This document shows, one piece after another, positions 17,369-26,489 of a DNA stretch of 64,000 bases; the stretch's first letter is position 1; the number at the start of each line of letters is the position of its first letter. Origin of the DNA: a virus. Location: IMG/VR virus record IMGVR_UViG_3300047311_000323, positions 62,001-126,000 of that record; one strand, 5' to 3'. Under the pieces are notes generated by a model. The model was not told the DNA's origin, searched no databases, and saw nothing but the letters and a program-made list of their open reading frames with translations. The translations under genes and the position numbers were made by a program.

Positions 17369-17772
17369 TTTCTTGTGTATGGTTTTTCTAGATGAGAGAA
17401 TGCCTCTTTGACATCCAAAGTCTCTTTGCTTCGAAGCATCATGTCTTCGATCGTTCCCTTACCATCAACTTCATTCAAAGCCCTAATGGCTCTTTCATTG
17501 ACGAACATCATATTGCCCATTTGTAAATGACGATTGCCGCCAACAAATGCGCAATTGAGAATCAAACATTCGCGGTAAGCTGCAACAACTTGACCACAGA
17601 ATACGGCCGGGTATGTAGTAGAGATTTGCTCTGTACTTACATCTTCATAAGCATCTCCCACATACACCTCGATGAATTTGCCTTTAAAAATCTCTGCGAG
17701 AAATTCAGCAAACGTTTTGCCAGAACCTTGAAGTTGCTGAATCGTGTCTAAAAGTTGTTGTTCCGATACCAT
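17365..17772 (-). CDS. Small late-region protein of unknown function
   Basis: A 135-residue soluble protein with a central beta-rich segment (GKFIEVYVGDAYEDVSTEQI to AYRECLILNCAFVGG) and helical ends. No motif or membrane segment is recognised. It is translationally coupled by ATGA to the next gene and lies 9 bases after the transglycosylase gene. By place it may be a small tail or baseplate component. Confidence 0.45.
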   Translation of the reverse strand: MVSEQQLLDTIQQLQGSGKTFAEFLAEIFKGKFIEVYVGDAYEDVSTEQISTTYPAVFCGQVVAAYRECLILNCAFVGGNRHLQMGNMMFVNERAIRALNEVDGKGTIEDMMLRSKETLDVKEAFSHLEKPYTRK

Positions 17773-17781
17773 TGCATTTCC

Positions 17782-18933
17782 TTAGATAAATTTGAGCAGG
17801 AACTTCCTGTGGTTAGTATCAGCAGTTCTAGGGCTGATTGGTTGATAAGATGACTTTTTATTCATAATTTGATTTGTTATGACGTTAATTCCACCTATTT
17901 TAGCTGTTGCATCTTTAAAAGCTTCGACAACTGCTTGAGTCATTTGTCTAACTGCAGCAACACATTCTTTCTCTGGACCAGCGATTGTGCATTCGATTTC
18001 TACGTCATGACCGTCTGTATGAGGATAAGAATTAGATAGTAACTCTTCATCTAGGGCAGAGGTTAATACATTAGAGAATTCAATGGCACTAGAGTAATCT
18101 GGAGCTGAAATACAAATGAGAATGTTATGAGTTGGTAAGGCACGCTTGTACAACCTCTTCAAATCATGAGTTGTGGCGGCTCTTTGCATTTGTGCTTCTT
18201 GTAGATATTTATCCATGATGCTGTCCAATCCCTGTAGATGGTTATCATTTTGTGCGACCATTGATGGTGGTGCTTGGCCAGGTTTTTCTTTACCAGGTTG
18301 ATATCCTGTTTCTTTAGCCATAGTAGCCACTGCCTTTTGGTAGGCTGGATTCTTTCTGTTAATCTCTGTCTGCTTAATCATGTCGCCATAAGTAATGTAA
18401 CCCTTCTTATCATGATCAAAAAGAGGGTTAGCTTCGTATGCTTTCTTTTCAAATTTAGCGGATATCTTGTATCCTAAATCAAAATACTTCTTGCTATACT
18501 TACCACTAGGATCAGTATCTGGATTAGATTCTAAAATGCGAGTAGAAGGATCTCCCTTGATTACGCCTGGTAGTTTAAGAGCGATAGGCCATAGGTTACC
18601 CGTATAGTACAAACCGGCAGAAGTAAATTTGCGGCCATTCATTAATCCGCTTTTACCTTGAATAAATTTCTTGACCCAATCTAATTGTTCTTCGCCACTT
18701 AGCTTAATAAAATCTTGCCAAGTTCCTTGATATCCAAGTCCTCTTAGCGTAGCGGGCATGAATCCAATAAGACCAGATCCCTTGTATTTTTCTTCATATG
18801 CAGACGGATTCAAGCCAGACTCCGAGGTCATGACAGCCAGAAGGTCTTCTGGTTTCATCCCCAATTCTTCGGATATTTTGACCAATTTCGTATAGAAATT
18901 TGGGCCAAGGTTAGCTTTACCTCCTACTGGCAT
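17782..18933 (-). CDS. Virion lytic transglycosylase (SLT-type) with EF-hand-like loop
   Basis: A 383-residue protein. Residues 8-130 match the lysozyme-fold SLT domain: the catalytic Glu lies in AVMTSESGLNP (near 38), followed by GSGLIGFMPATLRGLG, the usual G-L-x-Q/G-x-M-P turn. This enzyme cuts the glycan strands of peptidoglycan, probably during DNA entry. Near 178-192 FDHDKKGYITYGDM resembles a calcium-binding EF-hand or dockerin loop, with Lys at one usual ligand position. The C-terminal half is of unknown fold. The start has AAGGGG 5 bases upstream. There is no signal peptide, which fits a tail-associated enzyme better than a secreted endolysin. Confidence 0.75.
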   Translation of the reverse strand: MPVGGKANLGPNFYTKLVKISEELGMKPEDLLAVMTSESGLNPSAYEEKYKGSGLIGFMPATLRGLGYQGTWQDFIKLSGEEQLDWVKKFIQGKSGLMNGRKFTSAGLYYTGNLWPIALKLPGVIKGDPSTRILESNPDTDPSGKYSKKYFDLGYKISAKFEKKAYEANPLFDHDKKGYITYGDMIKQTEINRKNPAYQKAVATMAKETGYQPGKEKPGQAPPSMVAQNDNHLQGLDSIMDKYLQEAQMQRAATTHDLKRLYKRALPTHNILICISAPDYSSAIEFSNVLTSALDEELLSNSYPHTDGHDVEIECTIAGPEKECVAAVRQMTQAVVEAFKDATAKIGGINVITNQIMNKKSSYQPISPRTADTNHRKFLLKFI

Positions 18934-18934
18934 A

Positions 18935-20176
18935 TTACCCCTTTAGTTTTTTGACGATGGAGAATAGCGCAATAGCCGTTTCCGGATCATCTCCTTGGAT
19001 GGACGTAGCGTACTTAGCGATGTAGCTGCAAAGAATACGAGGGTCTTCTGCACTCATAGACTCTAATGATTGATAGAATCTTTCGTGAGTTTGAACTCTG
19101 ATTTTTGGATCTCCAGTATCAACAGTTGGTGCGATACGAACTTGTGGAGTTCTCTCAGTGTCAGGCGCATTGTCTGATGGAGGTGCAGCAGGAGATGGTT
19201 GAACAAAAGACGATGGTCCAACCGTTACAAACCTTCCCATTGGAGGTAAGTTTGCAGGAGGCGCGGCTGGCGCAGCAGGTCCACCTGGTGGTGCTGGAGC
19301 CGGCTCTGACTCATGACCCAGTTCAGATTTACCTGGAGCTGGACCAGTTGTGGCTGGAGTTCCAGTAGTTTGGTTCTTCGTTAATTCTTTGTCCATCTCA
19401 TCCTTGATTCTCATCCAAGGAGTAACGGCTGTTTGATAGTAGCTCTTGAATGCACCATCAAATTTATTGAAGTCTGACTTAATTTTGTTGGCAGAGTCCA
19501 TATACTCATCTGGCCTACGAGTTGCTCTGGCAGTTGCCATATCCTTCATAGTAGAAATAGCGTTAGCCAATACTGTTTCAGCTTGGTCTAGTAACTTGAG
19601 TCCGCCCTCACGTAGAGCCTTGGTTTCTTTTGGATATTTCTTTTCCCAGGCTGCAAGACCACGTCCACGACTTGTGAAAAAGTTGAACAAAGAATCGATG
19701 ATACCAGCTTCTTTAATAAGTTGGTCAGCAATTAGAGAGGCGCCTTTTGGCTCCATATGTTGACGAAGTCTATTGATTTTTTCATCATCAACTCCTTCAA
19801 AAAGGAATCTGTGATGAATCTTATTGACATCAACAAAGAACTTATCAATATCATTAACAATAGCTTGTATTTTCTTATGGAACATAGCCAAATCAGAAAC
19901 GCCAGACATCCACTCTCGACGGTTGAAAGCAGTTCTAGATAGTTTCAACAGATCCTTGGCGGACTGTTTGATGGCAGGCTCTTCGGCCTTTCCAATTTGT
20001 TTGCCGGTTAATTCTGAACGAACACGGTCATCTAGCGCTTTGAGGGATTCCATAACCCTATTTAATTCAGGCTTGAATATACCGTCTACGAAAGCACCAG
20101 GAGCATTGATCTTTTCACGCAGATTGTTGAAAAAACCACGACCTGTTTCTCTTTTACTTTGAGCTAATTTATCCAT
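18935..20176 (-). CDS. Uncharacterised late-region protein next to portal
   Basis: A 413-residue protein. Residues 1-265 are helical and charged; a Pro/Ala/Gly linker at about 270-320 and a compact C-terminal helical segment follow. No catalytic motif. GAGGGT lies 6 bases before ATG; the stop is one base from the transglycosylase start. Placement between portal and transglycosylase suggests a head-neck or ejected protein; this is an inference. Confidence 0.45.
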   Translation of the reverse strand: MDKLAQSKRETGRGFFNNLREKINAPGAFVDGIFKPELNRVMESLKALDDRVRSELTGKQIGKAEEPAIKQSAKDLLKLSRTAFNRREWMSGVSDLAMFHKKIQAIVNDIDKFFVDVNKIHHRFLFEGVDDEKINRLRQHMEPKGASLIADQLIKEAGIIDSLFNFFTSRGRGLAAWEKKYPKETKALREGGLKLLDQAETVLANAISTMKDMATARATRRPDEYMDSANKIKSDFNKFDGAFKSYYQTAVTPWMRIKDEMDKELTKNQTTGTPATTGPAPGKSELGHESEPAPAPPGGPAAPAAPPANLPPMGRFVTVGPSSFVQPSPAAPPSDNAPDTERTPQVRIAPTVDTGDPKIRVQTHERFYQSLESMSAEDPRILCSYIAKYATSIQGDDPETAIALFSIVKKLKG

Positions 20177-20259
20177 GGAAACCCTCTACTTGTGCGTAAT
20201 AGCTAAAACAATGCTGGATTATTCACAAGTAGGGCATATTCAGCGGATTTAAAACATTA

Positions 20260-22143
20260 TCACGCTGGTGGTGGTGGACCTGGTGGAGCGCCGCCTCCTG
20301 GTGGCATTAATCCGGCTGAAGCTCCACTTGGTGGAGGTGGAGGAGGACCGCCTGGGCCACCGCCTGGAGGAGGTGGTGGTGGACCACCTGGTAGACCCAA
20401 ATCTGGCATTCCGCCGCCTGGTGGTGCTCCGCCTGGAGTCTCTCCTGGTAGTGGGGCTTCTTGACCAGCTCCCTGTTGTTTTGGCTCTGGAATTTCATCC
20501 TCGTCATCCAATGCACGGAGAGAGTTGAGGTCCATAGCTTCAAGGGCGGCCGTTTCCTTCTTGGCAATTGCGTTCTGAACATTTTCTTTACGCATCTTGC
20601 GTACTTCGTCTTCATACTCAAGACCCAAAGAACGGTATAGGGTGTGAATAGAGACTCTCTTCTGGTCGGCTTGACCCTGAGATAGAGTAACTAAGCTGTT
20701 GATGTAGTCACCTGCATCAAACAAGCTCATGTGGTTCCAATCAATTTCAGGAACGATAAGTTGTTTCTCACCACCAGAGTAGTCATAGAAGCCCTGGATC
20801 TTGGAGATTGGAGCAAAAATCTTAGTCTTGAGCCACTGAGACATCATATTACGGAACTGCATGTATCTCTGACGTAGAACGTCCAAAGCTACACCGCCGT
20901 TAGCGTAAGTGGTATCAGAACCACCGTCCATCATAACTGGTGGAACGAACAAACCAACATAGATTTCCTTCATGAGCTGAGTAATATCGCCGGAGATATC
21001 GTAGATACCTTGTCCCCAACCGACTCTCTCAACAGCAACGCCTTCATGGGTGAAGATTTTGAAGTCTTTGTCGTATTGCGCTTCTTCGAAGACGCCTCTC
21101 CATGCTTCAAGGTCAGCAAAGGTTGGCTTGTAGTCAGCCGAACCAATCTTAACCAAAGTCAATGGGTTGATCATGTTATCAGACTGGGCGTACTTAGATT
21201 CACGTAGCTTATCAAAGAGCATCAACTGACGGAAAATACAGACTGGAAGGCCAGTGCCTCTAATTTCGTAAGGGCTGATACGACGAGCTAAGTGTGATAC
21301 ATGGAAGTTGTCTAGTGGAATGTTTTCTCCACGTCTTACAGAGTCGATAATGTGCTGGTTAAGCTGCTTACGCTGTTCAATATCGGTTGGACGGTTTGAG
21401 AAAATGATTTTCTTGAGGTTCTCATCAGGACGAAGCATGATGATTGGTTCGCTGGCTACGACCGTACGTTTGACAATCATGAAATCTGGGTTTTGAATGT
21501 GTAGGCGACTCCACTTGCCCTTACCTTCATCCAGTTCTGCATAAACAAACGCTTCTCCTAAGAGCCAATACTCTTGGGCAATCTGTACACAGATGTTCAT
21601 TAGGTCAATCTCTTCGATCATGTCATCGAAGAACTTTTCAATATCCTTATTAGGACACTTGATAGATAGTTTGCTGATTGGGTATGTGCTATGCAAACTG
21701 ACAGCATTATGCACGAATGGGTTCAATGCAAAGAAGCTTCGGCACCATGCATTAATAGTTGCACGGTCACGCGGTAGGTTCAAGTTGCTGTTGAGCCAAA
21801 GTGGGGAATAAACTTCAGGAGTCTGCTTGACGGTGTCGCCATGGATACCACGGAACATACCACCAGAGCTAGACACTACCTGTGAATTTTTCTTGAAGCC
21901 TACGGAGGAGACAACGTTAGAAGCCGTAGTAGGCGCGTTGGCCAATGAAAGTTTGTTATAACTTGGGCCAGAGCCATCCCTGAAGTATCCCTGTTCGACC
22001 TCGTCAGAAAGAATAACTCTTCTTTCTCCGGAGACGCCACTTGCCATAATAGCACTTACTTGTGGGGTAGTGGATCTACCTGATAAGAATCTTGCTGAAA
22101 AGGATGGGGCTTCCCCTAATCCCGATTTTTTAATACCAGCCAT
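20260..22143 (-). CDS. Portal protein with long Pro/Gly-rich tail
   Basis: A 627-residue protein forming the ring through which DNA is packaged and released. The core (about 120-530) has portal-type features: a segment on non-productive segments of DNA entry, EYWLLGEAFVYAELDEGKGK followed by WSRLHIQNPDFM, SPYEIRGTGLPVCIFRQLML, and a C-terminal helix-rich region. The final 75 residues are almost only Pro and Gly (PGGPPPPPPGGGPGG style). The ATG has GAGGT 3 bases upstream. It directly follows terminase in transcription order, as usual in tailed phages. The assignment rests on motif style and gene order and is firm. Confidence 0.85.
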   Translation of the reverse strand: MAGIKKSGLGEAPSFSARFLSGRSTTPQVSAIMASGVSGERRVILSDEVEQGYFRDGSGPSYNKLSLANAPTTASNVVSSVGFKKNSQVVSSSGGMFRGIHGDTVKQTPEVYSPLWLNSNLNLPRDRATINAWCRSFFALNPFVHNAVSLHSTYPISKLSIKCPNKDIEKFFDDMIEEIDLMNICVQIAQEYWLLGEAFVYAELDEGKGKWSRLHIQNPDFMIVKRTVVASEPIIMLRPDENLKKIIFSNRPTDIEQRKQLNQHIIDSVRRGENIPLDNFHVSHLARRISPYEIRGTGLPVCIFRQLMLFDKLRESKYAQSDNMINPLTLVKIGSADYKPTFADLEAWRGVFEEAQYDKDFKIFTHEGVAVERVGWGQGIYDISGDITQLMKEIYVGLFVPPVMMDGGSDTTYANGGVALDVLRQRYMQFRNMMSQWLKTKIFAPISKIQGFYDYSGGEKQLIVPEIDWNHMSLFDAGDYINSLVTLSQGQADQKRVSIHTLYRSLGLEYEDEVRKMRKENVQNAIAKKETAALEAMDLNSLRALDDEDEIPEPKQQGAGQEAPLPGETPGGAPPGGGMPDLGLPGGPPPPPPGGGPGGPPPPPPSGASAGLMPPGGGAPPGPPPPA

Positions 22144-22224
22144 GTAACCTCTGTTGTTCCACTATACCCTCTACTAGAATACACTAAATATGATATATCC
22201 AGTAAGCTTAGGTATTTAGGCCGC

Positions 22225-24108
22225 TTAGAACCTTCTCGGTACATAACCGCTCATTACCATGGGTTTATTCAGGTTTTTAGGGGTATGAAGCATTGGATTG
22301 TTATTTGTGAAGCCTCGACTAACTAAGAATTTAAAAGCCAAATAAGCGTTCAGCAGTGCCATAAATCCGTCGTTTGGTGTTCCGCCCTTGACATAATGGA
22401 CTGTGTGGTCACCATATTTAGAAATAGATGGCTTGAGTTCCATACTACAACAATGGTCAATTAACCATGCAACCTTCTCATAATCTCCATATGGGAATCT
22501 AATCAGACCTTTCTTCATTTGGTCATAAAGCTCACTAATATAGAAGTCTCTCTCGAAGATAATTTCTTTTGGAAAAGCCTCATGATTAAACTTAACATGA
22601 TCATTAACTCTGTTATGAGCACGAGAGACTAGATATCTATCTCCATAAGTGTTATGTAGTGTAGAAGAAAAGTCATTAGAGTAACCAATGTCTCCAATGG
22701 TTAGCTGCACACTATACTGTCTCATCAATTGATCAATGAGCCCCTTTTTGCTTTCCGGATCATTTCGTTTAAACTTAGTAGCAAATTCAATTGACAGTAA
22801 GTTAGATCCTTTGGTTTGCAAAATAACAGCGGTACTATAAGATTGGCCAGCAGGTTTTACTCTTTCTGGGTCAGCTAATTGTTCTAGGTCAGAACGGGCA
22901 CCATAATCGATTCCCATTACCGTCAACTGCTGCATTGGTCCTTTGGTTGGAAGAATACGTGGGCTATATTTTCTTTCGAAGTCAGCACATAGAGTACGTA
23001 CCTCGTCTGGAGACATCGGACTTGCATCTCCCTGATAGAACTCTCCAAGAACTTCGTTTTGGAAAACACGCTCAGTATTGATTGGATGACGGCCCGGCTT
23101 TTCCTTATCGATATCTTCTCTAGTGAATTTGGGCATGTAAAGCTGATTGATATGGAAACCAATCATATCACAGTCTGGATCGTTTGGATTCTTCAGAGCA
23201 ACCCACTTGCCACGTTCTTGTGCTTGTAGTTTATCTTGTTCATGGCCGCATTTTGAACACTTAACTACTTTACCATGAATCCAAACTTTCTCCCAATCAT
23301 CAGAACCTGGCGTGTAAAGTGGGAAATGCTCTTCACATTTCTCACAGCCTAAGTAGTAATATTGCTGAGAAGAAGACTGCCACATCTTGTGGTAGTCAGA
23401 TCCTTTACGACGGGGCGTTCCAAAGAAAACTTGTACTCCCTGTGTAGGTCTGCCATATTTGGCGTTGGTTAGAATTTTAAGAGCGTTTCCAATAGCCTGA
23501 GTCGTTGTCTTCTGAACTTCGTCAAAGAATAGAATATCAGCGGTACGACCCATGATTCTGTCGGCGTCTACGCCAGTCGACTCTACCCACAAGTGGTTTC
23601 CGCCAATGAACTGTTTAAAATGCAAAGAATCGTTGGTAGGAGAAGACTGGTCTAGTAATTGCTGCATGAAAGACTTTGGACGAGAGCCCTTGTTTTCGGG
23701 AGTTCCTTCAGGGACCTTAGCCATATTGATCATTTGGTTTAGCTTGGTCTTAGAATAGGCCGCAGCTAACTCCAATTGAGGGAAAGCGTGGATGATACGG
23801 ATTGGTGGACGGAACCCGTCTCCGAACAAACCAGAGCCCATGAAATACATTTCCAAAGCACTAGCCATGGTAGTAGCTCCTACCTGACGGCCTTTGACTA
23901 AGATAACTGGCTTAGCATCTGGCTCTAATGCTTTAATACCAATGTATCTGTAAATATCTGAGAAGGGCTTATATCCATTACCACTCAATCTGAATGGTTC
24001 ACCTTCTAATGTTAAATTCTCTTGACAAAATGTTACGGGGTCAATCATTGAGAGTTGTCTTTTCATCTTCTCAAAGATTTCCTTATTTTCAATATTTATA
24101 CTGGGCAT
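22225..24108 (-). CDS. terL: Terminase large subunit
   Basis: A 627-residue packaging motor. The ATPase half has a Walker A variant KGRQVGATT (residues 72-80) and Walker B ILFFDEVQKT (near 191). A zinc-ribbon-like insert (CEKCEEHFP then KCSKCGHEQ) lies around 258-305, as in GpA-type terminases. The nuclease half has acidic RNase-H-like motifs MGIDYGARSD and IGDIGYSNDF. The protein cuts concatemeric DNA and pumps it into the prohead through the portal encoded just downstream. It diverges from a plus-strand gene 26 bases away. The length is typical. Confidence 0.9.
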   Translation of the reverse strand: MPSINIENKEIFEKMKRQLSMIDPVTFCQENLTLEGEPFRLSGNGYKPFSDIYRYIGIKALEPDAKPVILVKGRQVGATTMASALEMYFMGSGLFGDGFRPPIRIIHAFPQLELAAAYSKTKLNQMINMAKVPEGTPENKGSRPKSFMQQLLDQSSPTNDSLHFKQFIGGNHLWVESTGVDADRIMGRTADILFFDEVQKTTTQAIGNALKILTNAKYGRPTQGVQVFFGTPRRKGSDYHKMWQSSSQQYYYLGCEKCEEHFPLYTPGSDDWEKVWIHGKVVKCSKCGHEQDKLQAQERGKWVALKNPNDPDCDMIGFHINQLYMPKFTREDIDKEKPGRHPINTERVFQNEVLGEFYQGDASPMSPDEVRTLCADFERKYSPRILPTKGPMQQLTVMGIDYGARSDLEQLADPERVKPAGQSYSTAVILQTKGSNLLSIEFATKFKRNDPESKKGLIDQLMRQYSVQLTIGDIGYSNDFSSTLHNTYGDRYLVSRAHNRVNDHVKFNHEAFPKEIIFERDFYISELYDQMKKGLIRFPYGDYEKVAWLIDHCCSMELKPSISKYGDHTVHYVKGGTPNDGFMALLNAYLAFKFLVSRGFTNNNPMLHTPKNLNKPMVMSGYVPRRF

Positions 24109-24134
24109 ACTAAAATGATCGTATATTCAGTAGA

Positions 24135-24701
24135 ATGGCTTCCACGAAAAAACGAAGAAAAAGAGTATGCCTCAAATGTGGCGTTTCATTAACCACTAAG
24201 AATTGGGCTACTTACGACCAAAACAAGGGCTATTATATCTGCAAGCCATGTCGAAAATCCAATGACAAGAAGTCTCATCAGACCGATCCTGATTACTCTA
24301 AAAAACAAAACAGCCGCTATCGTATGAAACGAAGCGCTGTTATTTGGGCTTATGGTAATGCTTGCTGTATTTGCGGAGAAGATGAGTATACTAAACTAAC
24401 AATCAATGGTGATATCAACTATCTGTATGAAGGTCTTGTCCAAAAAACTGGATATCAAGTTACATGTTACAATTGTTATAAGGGTAAACCTTACAAAAGT
24501 AAATATGTCGAGTCATACAGGAAGAAAATAGTCAAGTACTATGGTGGTTGCTGTAAAGAGTGTGGTGAAAGAAAGGTTGAAACACTAACTCTCAACAAAA
24601 ATAAAGAACTGCTATGCTACAATTGCAAGTATAGCAAGATTGCGCTTGAGAAATACCCTCCAGAACCCGAAAAACAGGCTGGGCAAGTGCAAAGCACTTA
24701 A
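24135..24701 (+). CDS. Zinc-binding protein with degenerate HNH-like modules (plus strand)
   Basis: A 188-residue basic protein with three tandem Cys-pair modules: CLKCG..CKPC (residues 13-40), CCICGEDEY..CYNC (77-115) and CCKECGE..CYNC (139-165). The middle unit follows the layout of small phage HNH nucleases (YGNxCxxCG then a CYNC pair), but the position where the catalytic DH normally stands reads TINGDIN. It is therefore probably catalytically dead or a different zinc protein. It is one of only two plus-strand genes, starts 26 bases from the divergent terminase and ends by a 4-base convergent overlap with the next gene. Its isolated reversed orientation suggests later insertion. Confidence 0.65.
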   Translation: MASTKKRRKRVCLKCGVSLTTKNWATYDQNKGYYICKPCRKSNDKKSHQTDPDYSKKQNSRYRMKRSAVIWAYGNACCICGEDEYTKLTINGDINYLYEGLVQKTGYQVTCYNCYKGKPYKSKYVESYRKKIVKYYGGCCKECGERKVETLTLNKNKELLCYNCKYSKIALEKYPPEPEKQAGQVQST

Positions 24702-25333
24702 AATTTCGCAGGCATTAAAGCGTTGAATGCATCAGTATTTGATGGATCAATATCGGAATTAACAGTAGAATGGTCGCCTTGACCTAGCTGACTGAAATTA
24801 TCATAGCTACTAGGGTTACTAGTCTTAGCTTGTAGGTTGTATTGACTAACAAGGCGGGTCAATTTGTCATCTTCCCATGATGCTTCGTTAGAAATATCAC
24901 CAGCATGCAAAGAACGCAAGCGACTAATGATGGCAGGGACTGACAAATTACCCTTAGACTCCCTAACAATGTTCTCAAGCGTATTCAGAATGCTTGGCTT
25001 GTCTTGGATAATCTTTGGCATGTTAGCATTAGTCTGAGCCTGAGCTGTTTTACGAGGCTTGCTAGGTGGTGGAGCATCTTCAGATGACGTTTTGGTCTGT
25101 AGATAGTCGGTCAAACCACTACGGTGCATCATATCATCAACGGCAGCCTGTACCGATGGATACTTAGACTTGCCATTCATGATGGTGCTAATCTGTTCGA
25201 ACAAACTGTTGCCACGTGGTTGCACGCTGGTCTTTTGAAGGGAGTTCTCAAACGCCCTTAACCAGTGGTCATCGCTCTCAGGAGCATCAGATTGTCTATT
25301 GATCACCGATTGGTGTCGTGAATTTTTGCTCAT
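24698..25333 (-). CDS. Uncharacterised late-region protein
   Basis: A 211-residue protein. The ATG at 25333 is chosen because it follows the stop of the upstream gene by two bases (TAATAATG), whereas the longer start at 25360 lacks a ribosome site. It is helical with Ser/Asn/Gln-rich linkers and a PPPSKPRKTAQ linker in the middle. No motif is recognised. It shares the operon with the 361-residue gene. Confidence 0.45.
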   Translation of the reverse strand: MSKNSRHQSVINRQSDAPESDDHWLRAFENSLQKTSVQPRGNSLFEQISTIMNGKSKYPSVQAAVDDMMHRSGLTDYLQTKTSSEDAPPPSKPRKTAQAQTNANMPKIIQDKPSILNTLENIVRESKGNLSVPAIISRLRSLHAGDISNEASWEDDKLTRLVSQYNLQAKTSNPSSYDNFSQLGQGDHSTVNSDIDPSNTDAFNALMPAKF

Positions 25334-25335
25334 TA

Positions 25336-26421
25336 TTAAGCCCTGTAGTTGGCTGCCCAATCCATATTGTCAGTATCGTATACTTCAAGATCATCATCTG
25401 GGAAGAAGCCACGATCCTCACGCATTGGATAACCCATATCCCACAATAGTTGTCTTACTTCGGCTTGCTCACGGTCATCAAGCTTGTATTTAGAAACTTG
25501 ACGCTTGTACAAATCTTCGATATCATGGCCAGCAGAAACAGTACCGTTAATGCAAACACGAGCAATTCTAGAAATCAAAAGAGGAACAGTTACGTAAACT
25601 CCTTGAACTCCAGTAATCTTCTGTGCGTGCTTAGTCAAACCAAATCCTTCAAAGCCTGGCTCTTCACCATTATTAGCTAGTTGAACGATTACCTTTGCGG
25701 CAGTCCATTCCTCACCAGGAATAGTAGTATCAGCTACCCAATCCTGTAGGTCTTCATCTGAGTATCTCTCAAGAACTTTGTTGATTTCAGGTTGCAATTC
25801 TTGGGCAGTCTTCTTACGCTTCTTAGAAGACTTCTTGGAATCTTTTACCTTATCTAGACGATCACGCAAACGAGACAAACCATTATCTAGCTCGGAACGA
25901 ATCTTCTCAACCTTGTTAGCATCTAACTCAGAGTCGAGGTCCATTCTCATAGCCTTAGAAATTTCGCTATCTAGTTTCTCCATGTAGGACATGGCACGTT
26001 CTAGACCGGCAGAGTCGTAACCAGAGTGCTTAGGAACACTGTCTAGTCTTTCCTTGACCCAGGCTACAAAGCCGTGTGGGCCATGCTTAGACCAATCCCA
26101 TTTAGCATTCTTGCTCTCTTTAGGATCTTCTTTCTTATCTTCACCGTCATCCTTAACTTCGAGAGTCTCATCATGTACTTCGAGTTCGGGTTCTGGGTGC
26201 TTAGTGCCAGGTGGTGCGCCGGGAAGGTCTTCAACTACGATTTCAATTTCGCCAGGCTCAGATACTTCGATTGGAGCGCCGGACATAAGTTCTTCAATGC
26301 CCTCGTGTTGTAGTTCGGCAGGGATAGCCTCAACCGAGTGCTCATCATGCGCCGGTAGCTGTGACGCCGGGGAAATCGGGTCTATGACGTATAGCTGCTG
26401 TGCTCTGGATCGTAAAGTCAT
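25336..26421 (-). CDS. Uncharacterised charged late-region protein
   Basis: A 361-residue protein. The N-terminal 105 residues are acidic and Pro-rich; a Lys/Asp/Ser-rich helical coiled-coil-like stretch follows (about 140-205, including DSKKSSKKRKK), then a compact C-terminal domain of about 150 residues. No enzymatic motif. It lies in the virion module upstream of terminase and is probably structural. Confidence 0.45.
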   Translation of the reverse strand: MTLRSRAQQLYVIDPISPASQLPAHDEHSVEAIPAELQHEGIEELMSGAPIEVSEPGEIEIVVEDLPGAPPGTKHPEPELEVHDETLEVKDDGEDKKEDPKESKNAKWDWSKHGPHGFVAWVKERLDSVPKHSGYDSAGLERAMSYMEKLDSEISKAMRMDLDSELDANKVEKIRSELDNGLSRLRDRLDKVKDSKKSSKKRKKTAQELQPEINKVLERYSDEDLQDWVADTTIPGEEWTAAKVIVQLANNGEEPGFEGFGLTKHAQKITGVQGVYVTVPLLISRIARVCINGTVSAGHDIEDLYKRQVSKYKLDDREQAEVRQLLWDMGYPMREDRGFFPDDDLEVYDTDNMDWAANYRA

Positions 26422-26489
26422 TTAGGTACCTCTGGGAGTGCTTTCTTTATATGATAATATGCGGTTGTATGCAATGATAATGATTGGTT

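Noticed and set aside
24109-24134. Bidirectional promoter between terminase and the plus-strand gene
   Set aside because: A GAATATACGAT-like sequence is present, but 26 bases is too short to hold two ordinary promoters, and I cannot assign it.
26054-26425. 123-residue plus-strand ORF
   Set aside because: Ser/Cys-rich shadow of the acidic N-terminus of the gene at 25336.
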